Source: Lachnospiraceae bacterium UBA3316 (GTDB lineage Bacteria > Bacillota > Clostridia > Lachnospirales > Lachnospiraceae). From it: 28,843 nucleotides of DNA. The notes under the pieces were generated by a model. That model was given only the letters and a program-made list of their open reading frames with translations, had not been told where the DNA came from and did no database searches. The position numbers were made by a program, and so were the translations under genes. The DNA is taken from assembly GCA_002361955.1 (NCBI GenBank), contig DESK01000008.1, positions 1 to 28,843 on the forward strand. The letters are read 5' to 3'. Position 1 is the stretch's first letter. The number at the start of each line of letters is the position of its first letter. Below, piece by piece: positions 23,008-28,843 of the stretch.

Positions 23008-24375
23008 TCACAGCAGCTTCCTGATCTCCTCCTTAAGCTCCGCCGCCCCCTTGATGCGCTCCTGTATTTCCAGCGCCATGGCGTGGTTGATGAGCTTTCC
23101 CCACTTTCCTCCATATTTCAGCCGGAACCTTCCCGGCAAAACCACGGTCGGATTTTTTGCGCCCAGACGGCTGGCCGCGTCCATGGGCTTGCGCCCTGTC
23201 AGCAAATAATACATGGTAGCTCCCAGGGCATAGACGTCCGTCCAGGGCCCTTCATCCCTTGGGATCCCCTCTCTGGCCGTCCGGTACTGCTCCGGCGCAG
23301 CATAGTCCGGTTTCAAAAAGGCGGCGCTAAAGGAAGGCTGGGCATCCAGCATATCGCTTGCCGCCCCCAGATCAATCAGAAAAATCTCTCCCTCCTCCCC
23401 GCGCATCACATTGGCGGGGCTGATATCGCTGTGCAAAATCCCGCTGCTGTGGAGCGCTTCCAAAGCTTCCGCCACTGGAAGAATAATGTCTGCCATCTCC
23501 CCGGGCTTGTAGGGCTGGTACTCTCTGGCGCGCATTTCCCGTCCGATGCTGATTCCGGGAATATACTCCATCACCAGATATGCCGTATCGTTTGCCTCCA
23601 GCACATCGTAGGCCGTCACGATGTGGGGTGTATGGATAAACTTTGCCAGGATCCGGGCCTCTTTGTAAAAGGACTGCAAGCCAAAGCGGTAGGCCTCCAC
23701 CATCCGGGATTGTTTTACCGCCACATAGGGCTGCTCCCGCTCGGCCCATTCCGATGGAAAATATTCCTTCACCGCCGTCAGGCGTCCCATGAGCAGTTCC
23801 TCACAGAGATAGATCATGCCAAACCCGCCGACGCCGATACAGTCCAGGATCCTGTAGCGCCCATCCAGCACTGTCCCGTTCCGAAGGGCCTGCTCCTTTC
23901 TGCTCTCCGGCTCGGGCGACTCCGTCATGCACGTCGGCGCCTCTTCCCGGCACACCCCTTCCCTGAACGCTTCCCCCAGTACCTCAGCGCCGTCCGGAAG
24001 CTCCTCCATGGAGTAGACGAGAACTCTCTTCCCACCGATGGTTTTGATCGCCAGAAGCTTCACAGAAGCTTCCCTGCGATGGCAGGCCCGCCGGATCTGC
24101 TCCCCGCGCCCCCGCAGAGATTCCGCGGATTCGTCCGCTGTGCGCAGCACAAAACAGGAGATCTTCAGCAGATTGTCATATATCCGCCAGGTGACGGCGT
24201 CCTCTGTGGCGCAGTAGGCCATCCCCAGCAGATACCGCTTTTCAAACACATCCCCCGCCGTCCAGCCCCAGATTGTTTCACAGGCCCCGCCGGGCTCCCA
24301 TCCGCAATGGGGACACCGCTTCTCCCCTTCTTCCCATTCCTTAAAACATCCCCGGCACACCTTCGGCATCTTCAT
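23008..24375 (-). CDS. Zinc-ribbon Ser/Thr kinase with an extra degenerate N-lobe-like segment
   Basis: The 455-residue protein begins with a zinc ribbon (Cys7, Cys10, Cys21, Cys24). Residues 38-133 then resemble a worn kinase N-lobe with no glycine loop or lysine. A complete kinase domain follows from about 166: GVGGFG loop (181-186), ATP-binding Lys203, Glu239 of helix C, catalytic loop HSDISPAN (315-322) with Asp317, DLG (335-337) and APE. HSD instead of HRD means it is a non-RD kinase, and DLG replaces DFG; the essential residues are kept, so activity is expected. No transmembrane helix is present, so it is cytoplasmic. AGGAG precedes the ATG. It lies between another kinase and the canonical FHA membrane protein. 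Confidence 0.9.
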   Translation of the reverse strand: MKMPKVCRGCFKEWEEGEKRCPHCGWEPGGACETIWGWTAGDVFEKRYLLGMAYCATEDAVTWRIYDNLLKISCFVLRTADESAESLRGRGEQIRRACHRREASVKLLAIKTIGGKRVLVYSMEELPDGAEVLGEAFREGVCREEAPTCMTESPEPESRKEQALRNGTVLDGRYRILDCIGVGGFGMIYLCEELLMGRLTAVKEYFPSEWAEREQPYVAVKQSRMVEAYRFGLQSFYKEARILAKFIHTPHIVTAYDVLEANDTAYLVMEYIPGISIGREMRAREYQPYKPGEMADIILPVAEALEALHSSGILHSDISPANVMRGEEGEIFLIDLGAASDMLDAQPSFSAAFLKPDYAAPEQYRTAREGIPRDEGPWTDVYALGATMYYLLTGRKPMDAASRLGAKNPTVVLPGRFRLKYGGKWGKLINHAMALEIQERIKGAAELKEEIRKLL

Positions 24376-24415
24376 CTTTCGTTTCTCCTGTCACCCATAT
24401 TTCTGCCGCCTTTCC

Positions 24416-25444
24416 CTAAATCTCTTCCCCGTACAGATCCCGATACAGCTCGGCAATCGACAGATACCGCTTTCCCGGCTCAATCCGCAGCCCTTTCCAT
24501 ATGGCCTGATCCTGCTCCTCCGAAATCGGCACTCCCATAGCCTGAAGCCTCTGGAGCGAATCACCCTTCTGCCTGGTAGGCGACGCCGGAATGCGGACTC
24601 CTGTCAGCAGATAATACATGCTCGCGCACATACTGTAGACATCCGTCCACGGCCCCTGCTTTCCGTCCCTGCTGTACTGTTCGATAGGAGCGTAGCCGTG
24701 TTTCAGCTGGATGGGGGCGGCCTGCGTCGTTTCATAATCTCTGGCCGCGCCGAAATCAATCAGGATAGCCTCCGACTTGCGGGTAAGCATGATATTGTCC
24801 GGGCTGATATCCCGGTGTATGATCCCGTCCTTGTGTACGGCGTTCAGCGCTTTTAGCACATCCTTCAGCAGCGCCAGCATCTCTTCCGGCCTCAGCCTGC
24901 CCCCTCTGAGCTTTGCGTACCGCTTCATGTCAATCCCGTCAATATATTCCATAACGATATAGGCAGTGCGGTTTCCATAGAAGAAATCCCGGATGGACAC
25001 AATGCCGGGCATCAGATAGTAGCGGGAAAGATTCTCCGCCTCTTTGATGTAAGCCGAGAGGCCTTTCTTATAAGCAGAACGCATCTTCTCCGGATCACGG
25101 CTATAGGAATCCCTGCCGCAGTATACAGAAACAGAAATCTGCTCCGAGTAGGTCTGCCCCCTCGAATTTCTCACCGCGACCTTCCGCGGAAAGTATTCCT
25201 TCACGCACACCCTTTTTCCCTGGTAAAAATCCCAGGCAATATAGGTAATCCCAAAGCCCCCTACGCCAAGAACCTTGCCGATCAGATACTTTCCGTTTAC
25301 GATCTCATACAGGGGCAGGCTGTTCTCCGGCCTCTGGTATTTGGAGATGTCAAACCCACATCTGGGGCAGGGCCCTCCGGGCCGCTCCAGTTCCGTCATG
25401 CAGCCCATGCAGAGCCTGTTGGGGTCGACTAATTTTTTATGCAT
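24416..25444 (-). CDS. Zinc-ribbon Ser/Thr protein kinase, soluble
   Basis: The 342-residue protein has a zinc ribbon (Cys12, Cys15, Cys26, Cys29) joined to a complete kinase domain. Visible are GVGGFG (60-65), Lys82 in CVKEYFP, HRDISPDN (210-217) with Asp212, DFG (230-232) and GYAPIEQYSRD in place of the usual APE region, the form common to this bacterial kinase group. An insertion of about 20 residues (about 95-118) follows the lysine strand. The protein stops soon after the C-lobe with no membrane helix or sensor, so it likely depends on partners for recruitment. A GTG nine bases upstream is in frame, but it is part of the AGAGGTG ribosome site for the ATG at 25444. Confidence 0.93.
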   Translation of the reverse strand: MHKKLVDPNRLCMGCMTELERPGGPCPRCGFDISKYQRPENSLPLYEIVNGKYLIGKVLGVGGFGITYIAWDFYQGKRVCVKEYFPRKVAVRNSRGQTYSEQISVSVYCGRDSYSRDPEKMRSAYKKGLSAYIKEAENLSRYYLMPGIVSIRDFFYGNRTAYIVMEYIDGIDMKRYAKLRGGRLRPEEMLALLKDVLKALNAVHKDGIIHRDISPDNIMLTRKSEAILIDFGAARDYETTQAAPIQLKHGYAPIEQYSRDGKQGPWTDVYSMCASMYYLLTGVRIPASPTRQKGDSLQRLQAMGVPISEEQDQAIWKGLRIEPGKRYLSIAELYRDLYGEEI

Positions 25445-25524
25445 CTGTGTCACCTCTTTATCTGTCTAAGAATGTTTCTGTATTCGGGGGAGGGGTGTTG
25501 TTGCTCTGGGAAGTTGTAGGAGTG

Positions 25525-26433
25525 TTAAAGAAACAATCTTCCATTCTCGTCGTTTCTGTCACTGGAACTGCCGCCTCCACTGTAGCTTCCACCGGAGCTA
25601 CTTCCTCCACTATAGCTTCCACCGGATCTGCTACCTCCTCCAGAGCTGCTTCTTCCGCCTGACGGAATGGTTACCTTCGGCGGTTCCTTTACGGTAATCA
25701 CAAATATTACTTCGTCATCATTCAGCGGATTTTGGTGAAAATATTCCAATTTTTCATCTGTCAACCCACGATTTCCATCGGATCTGTACACTTCCACCTT
25801 TTCAACCTTCAGACCAAAGCGTTTCACTTCATCATCAGTGACAAGATGACCGGAAGGATAGGACATTACGTATGTACCAAATCCCAGCTCCCTTAATTTA
25901 TCTGCAAATTCTGTTCCTGTTTTTCCCGTATAGTCCAATACAGTTCCGATGGCTTCTATTTTCAGCAGCGTATCTCCTGGAGCGCTTCCATCATACCGTT
26001 CTCCTGGAGCTACCGTCTGGCCTATGATCTTCCCCTCAACGTTTTCATCAGAACGGATGGCAAAGTAGCTGTCATCCACCAGGCTCTTTAATTTTCTGCT
26101 TCCTGACTCTGTTTTTACGTTTTCATCCACATACCGGAACACCGTCGCCTTTGGAAGACGATCCACCATCCCGTACTCTTTGGCAAAATCCGGCAGGGAG
26201 TCCCAATAAAAGAAATCTGTGGCATAATAATGGATTTTTATATCAGGGCTGTAGGTAAGTTCTTTGTCACTGTTTTCCACCCTGCACAGTTCTTCTTCGG
26301 AAATCTCCCCCTCTGCTGTCTCTAAAAATGCAAGGTCAAAATAGTTTGTCCCCTGCTTTCCTTTTTCTTCCACAAAACATGTCTGATCCGACGTGTCAAT
26401 GCCCAGCTTTTTTGCCAGGGCATAGGCATTCAT
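25525..26433. repeat. Paralogous repeat, copy 1 (ectodomain of the membrane kinase)
   Basis: This stretch matches 27968-28843 over most of its length, with stretches of near identity such as the one around 26020-26080 against 28420-28480. It indicates a tandem gene duplication of the kinase or its ectodomain, about 2.4 kb apart and in the same orientation. The copies differ most in the linker tail and in a block around residues 676-697. Confidence 0.85.
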
Positions 26434-27903
26434 TCCGCTGATCTCGCCGTAGCGGAGCTTCTCATGGCTGCATACGGTAAAGGAGACGGTGCCCGTCAGC
26501 TTCCCTTCCCCGTCATACTCCAGCCCTTCCGCCATTTTCTCTGCGTTCTCCCCGTCAGGATCGTATAAAACACTCCCAGGCTCTATGGACTGTTCGCACA
26601 CCGTATCATTCTCCTTTGTCAGGTCAAAAACAGTCTCCTCCAGCACGGGACGGATCTCCCACCTGAAATGCTCCCTGTTCAGCTGCTCGACATAGGCGGC
26701 CGCCTCTTCGCCGGATTTTCCCCGCATATCCTGCATCAAGACCACATGGCTGTCCAGGTCGGCCCCGTCCTTTGCGTGGTTCGCCACCATCACGGCCCCA
26801 AAGGCAACCCCTCCAGCCAGACAAATACCGCCCACGCACAAAGCCACCTTCGCTGCAACGGAAAGGGAAGCGATCCTTGCCCCAAAGCCTTTCTTCTCTT
26901 TCACCGGCGGAAGGATCCACTCAGGCTCATAGACAGGAACGAAGAATTTTCCATCGAGAGCCTCCATAAATTCCCCTGCGCTTTGCAGGCGATACTTCGG
27001 ATTGAGATTCAGGCAGATCATAATCGCAAACTCCGCCTGCTCCGGAATGGCTATGCCCATTGCGGAGGGAGGGATCAGAGAATCCTTCTCCAGGCGTTCC
27101 CTGGCAGAAATGGGCTTCTGGCCCGTCAGCATCCGGTAAAACAGAGCTGCCACCGCATAAATATCGGTGTAGGGCCCCTGCTTGCTTTCCCGGCTGTACT
27201 GCTCGATGGGCGCGTAGCCCTCCTTCAGCATGATATCGGACGTATTGTCCAATGCAGACTCGTGCTTTGCCGCGCCGAAATCGATCAGCTTGATAATACC
27301 CTCATCCGTAACAAAAATGTTGTCGGGAGCGATATCCCGGTGGAGTACGCCCCGCCTGTGAATGTCACGAAGCGTATAGAGAACTGTGAGGATCACACGC
27401 CTGCACCACTCATACTCTTTTTTATTCCCGGATCTTTTCAGGATCTCCCGCACGTCCATGCCCTCCAGGTACTCCATCACCAGGTAGCCTGTGCCATTCT
27501 CTTCAAAGAAATTGGTGATCTCCACCACGCCCCGGACCTCGTGCAGCGCCGCCACGTTCCTGGCCTCCGTCAGGAACTGCTGAAGCCCTCTCTGAAACCT
27601 GGGCCGCAGTCTCTCATTTGCCACCGTGACCGTCACGCCATCCCTTCCCCGGACAGAATACTGCTTCGGGTAAAACTCCTTGATCGCCACCTTCCGGCAG
27701 AGAACCTTATCCCAGCCGATATAGGTATTTCCAAATCCCCCGGCTCCCAGCGGATACCCGGCAATAAACTTTCCTCCAAGAACCGTTCCCGCCTTCAGGA
27801 AACGCTCCTTCTGAGGCTCCGGCTCCAGGCTTTTCCCGCACTTAGGACAAGTGCGGGCTTTCTCATTTGAAATTTGCTGCATACAATGATAACAAAGCTT
27901 CAT
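25525..27903 (-). CDS. Transmembrane Ser/Thr kinase with zinc ribbon and PASTA-like ectodomain
   Basis: The 792-residue protein has a zinc ribbon (Cys4, Cys7, Cys19, Cys22), a full kinase domain with GAGGFG (53-58), Lys75, HRDIAPDN (188-195) and DFG (208-210), and one transmembrane helix (about 349-375). The ectodomain carries divergent repeats with a PASTA-like pattern: RGKSGEEAAAYVEQL (394-408), SGMNAYALAKKLG (489-501) and YTGKTGTEFADKLRELGF (658-675). PASTA kinases such as PrkC sense cell-wall fragments. The tail is a Ser/Gly-rich linker (748-781) ending in DENGRLFL. It is followed 71 bp later by the soluble kinase gene. Ligand and phosphorylation targets are unknown; the adjacent FHA proteins are likely readers. 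Confidence 0.92.
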   Translation of the reverse strand: MKLCYHCMQQISNEKARTCPKCGKSLEPEPQKERFLKAGTVLGGKFIAGYPLGAGGFGNTYIGWDKVLCRKVAIKEFYPKQYSVRGRDGVTVTVANERLRPRFQRGLQQFLTEARNVAALHEVRGVVEITNFFEENGTGYLVMEYLEGMDVREILKRSGNKKEYEWCRRVILTVLYTLRDIHRRGVLHRDIAPDNIFVTDEGIIKLIDFGAAKHESALDNTSDIMLKEGYAPIEQYSRESKQGPYTDIYAVAALFYRMLTGQKPISARERLEKDSLIPPSAMGIAIPEQAEFAIMICLNLNPKYRLQSAGEFMEALDGKFFVPVYEPEWILPPVKEKKGFGARIASLSVAAKVALCVGGICLAGGVAFGAVMVANHAKDGADLDSHVVLMQDMRGKSGEEAAAYVEQLNREHFRWEIRPVLEETVFDLTKENDTVCEQSIEPGSVLYDPDGENAEKMAEGLEYDGEGKLTGTVSFTVCSHEKLRYGEISGMNAYALAKKLGIDTSDQTCFVEEKGKQGTNYFDLAFLETAEGEISEEELCRVENSDKELTYSPDIKIHYYATDFFYWDSLPDFAKEYGMVDRLPKATVFRYVDENVKTESGSRKLKSLVDDSYFAIRSDENVEGKIIGQTVAPGERYDGSAPGDTLLKIEAIGTVLDYTGKTGTEFADKLRELGFGTYVMSYPSGHLVTDDEVKRFGLKVEKVEVYRSDGNRGLTDEKLEYFHQNPLNDDEVIFVITVKEPPKVTIPSGGRSSSGGGSRSGGSYSGGSSSGGSYSGGGSSSDRNDENGRLFL
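25555..25662. repeat. Imperfect tandem repeat encoding the Ser/Gly-rich tail of the membrane kinase
   Basis: Units such as TATAGCTTCCACCGGA recur with small changes and encode GGSYSGGSS-type repeats near the kinase C-terminus. The upstream paralog has a shorter version, so the array probably gains and loses units. It is coding sequence, not a CRISPR array: units are irregular and there are no unique spacers. Confidence 0.75.
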
Positions 27904-27929
27904 TGCTGTTCCCCTTTGTATTTATTTTC

Positions 27930-27959
27930 GACCGGAGGGATTTTTCGCTGTCTCCGGTC
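27930..27959. other. Intercistronic hairpin between the two kinase paralogs
   Basis: GACCGGAG (27930-27937) and CTCCGGTC (27952-27959) form a perfect 8-bp stem with a 14-nt loop in the 64-bp gap between the two paralogs. No T-run follows on either strand, so it is not a classic terminator. A processing or stability role is possible. Confidence 0.4.
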
Positions 27960-27967
27960 TATTATGT

Positions 27968-28843
27968 TTAACGAAGAAAATCACGTCCATTCTCGTCACT
28001 ATGACTGCCTCCGGAACTGCTTCCGCCGCTATAGCTGCCCCCGGAACCGTTCCCGCCGCTGACAGGGTTACTCTTAGGCACTTCCGGTTCTTTTACAGTG
28101 ATCACAAAAAATACTTCATCATCATTCACCGGATTCTTTTGAAAATGTTCCAGCTTTTCGTCCGTCATTCCACGATTCCCATCGGATTTGACTACTTCCA
28201 CCTTTTCAATTTTCAGACCCAATCTTTTTGCATCTGCATCCTCATAGGCATTGCCTGAAGAATCGATTATTCCGTATGTGCCAAATTTCAGCTCCTTCAA
28301 TTCTTCTGTAAACTCTGTTACTGTTTTCCCCGTATAGTCCAGTACCGTTCCGATGGCCTCTATTTTCAGCATCTCATCCCCGGGATTGCTTCCATCATAC
28401 CGTTCGCCGGGAGCTACCGTCTGGCCTATGATCTTCCCCTCAACATTTTCATCGGAGCGAATGGCAAAGTAGCTGTCATCCACCAGATTGCTGCCTTTTA
28501 ATTTTCTGCTTCCCGACTCTGTTTTTACGTTTTCATTTACATACCTATATACGGTTGCCTTGGGAAGGTGATCTACATTCCCGTATTCTTTAGCAAAATC
28601 CGGGAGCGAATCCCAATAGAAGAAGTCCGTGGCATAATAATGGATTTTTATATCCGGGCTGTACGAAATCTCCTCGTCCCAGTTTTCCTCCCTGCACAAC
28701 TCCTCCTCAGGGATCGTCTTACCCACCGTCTCCAGGCTCGCAAGGTCAAAATAATTTGTCCCCTGGCTTCCCTTCTCTTCCACAAAATGCGTTTTATCCG
28801 ATGTGTCAATGCCCAGCTTTTTTGCCAGGGCATAGGCGTTCAT
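27968..28843 (-). CDS. C-terminal part of a second PASTA-like kinase or ectodomain paralog, 5' end beyond the window
   Basis: The visible 291 codons correspond to residue 491 onward of the membrane kinase encoded downstream, at roughly 80% identity by eye. They include the YTGKTVTEFTEELKELKFG PASTA-like segment and a shorter Ser/Gly tail ending in DENGRDFLR. The ATG at the window edge aligns with an internal Met of the paralog, so it is not the true start. The gene presumably encodes a full transmembrane kinase like its neighbour, but only the ectodomain is visible and a kinase-less ectodomain protein cannot be excluded. A two-residue insertion and a divergent block (matching 676-697 of the paralog) mark the differences. 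Confidence 0.85.
   Translation of the reverse strand: MNAYALAKKLGIDTSDKTHFVEEKGSQGTNYFDLASLETVGKTIPEEELCREENWDEEISYSPDIKIHYYATDFFYWDSLPDFAKEYGNVDHLPKATVYRYVNENVKTESGSRKLKGSNLVDDSYFAIRSDENVEGKIIGQTVAPGERYDGSNPGDEMLKIEAIGTVLDYTGKTVTEFTEELKELKFGTYGIIDSSGNAYEDADAKRLGLKIEKVEVVKSDGNRGMTDEKLEHFQKNPVNDDEVFFVITVKEPEVPKSNPVSGGNGSGGSYSGGSSSGGSHSDENGRDFLR

Noticed and set aside
22959..23114. 52-codon N-terminal extension of the DUF4234-like FHA gene
   Set aside because: Low-complexity Arg/Ser sequence overlapping the end of the kinase gene, no ribosome site; the ATG at 22958 has GGGAGG.
22804..24540. 578-codon plus-strand open frame
   Set aside because: It is antisense to the FHA and kinase genes, shows no family motif, and is rich in His, Pro and Arg as expected from reading GC-biased genes in reverse.
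25555..25662. Possible CRISPR-like array
   Set aside because: Units are irregular, in frame and encode Ser/Gly repeats; no regular spacers or cas genes are present.
26668..27870. 400-codon plus-strand open frame
   Set aside because: It lies opposite the membrane kinase, whose motifs are unmistakable; the antisense product has no recognisable domain.
27930..27959. Terminator between the two kinase paralogs
   Set aside because: A good stem exists, but neither strand has a T-run after it, so it is reported only as a hairpin.
16165..28843. Type VII secretion locus
   Set aside because: FHA and kinase genes are compatible, but no EssC-type ATPase, WXG100 protein or other secretion component is visible in the window.

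Overview
The window looks like chromosomal DNA of a Gram-positive anaerobe of the Clostridia, most likely a gut Lachnospiraceae. This is inferred from strong AGGAGG-type ribosome binding sites before nearly every gene, moderate GC content, lipoprotein-type solute binding, a Lachnospiraceae-like Na+-decarboxylase operon, and PASTA-like and zinc-ribbon Ser/Thr kinases. No species can be assigned from sequence reading alone. Most genes lie on the minus strand; only the LacI-type and MerR-type regulators are on the plus strand.

Region 1 (1-7.8 kb) begins with the 5' part of a tRNA-Ala(GGC) gene with its own promoter. A carbohydrate-uptake locus follows: a plus-strand LacI-family regulator faces a minus-strand operon encoding a lipoprotein binding protein, two CUT1 permeases, a GH31 glycosidase and a maltose/galactoside O-acetyltransferase-type enzyme. 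The transporter promoter carries a perfect 14-bp palindrome just past the predicted transcription start, and a near copy sits in the regulator's own promoter. No ABC ATPase is present, so a shared MsmX/UgpC-type ATPase encoded elsewhere is presumed.

Region 2 (7.8-13.4 kb) is a five-gene minus-strand operon for a biotin-dependent, membrane-coupled carboxyltransferase/decarboxylase: 12S-type carboxyltransferase, OadG-like subunit with a lipoprotein ectodomain, biotin carrier, OadB Na+ pump subunit, and 5S-type OadA. Having both 12S and 5S subunits beside OadB suggests Na+-coupled carboxyl transfer between a CoA ester and pyruvate/oxaloacetate. Upstream lies a ~190-bp stretch rich in inverted repeats that looks like a dispersed repeat.

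Region 3 (13.4-16.1 kb) has housekeeping genes: a DacF/PBP5-type carboxypeptidase, a YbaK-type Cys-tRNA(Pro) deacylase, and a divergent MerR/TipAS regulator behind a classic 19-bp-spacer MerR promoter.

Region 4 (16.1-28.8 kb) is the most unusual part. It is a co-directional minus-strand cluster encoding at least three zinc-ribbon Ser/Thr kinases, the ectodomain of a probable fourth (cut by the window edge), and four membrane proteins that each end in a cytoplasmic FHA domain. The last of these is a two-pass protein with an extracellular subtilisin-like protease, a von Willebrand A domain, an EF-hand-like loop, a transmembrane helix and a cytoplasmic FHA domain. The layout suggests a membrane phospho-signalling assembly in which kinases sense the outside through PASTA-like ectodomains, FHA proteins dock phosphothreonines, and a surface protease/VWA module is an output or co-sensor. 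The upstream part of the cluster, including its promoter and any phosphatase, lies beyond position 28843.
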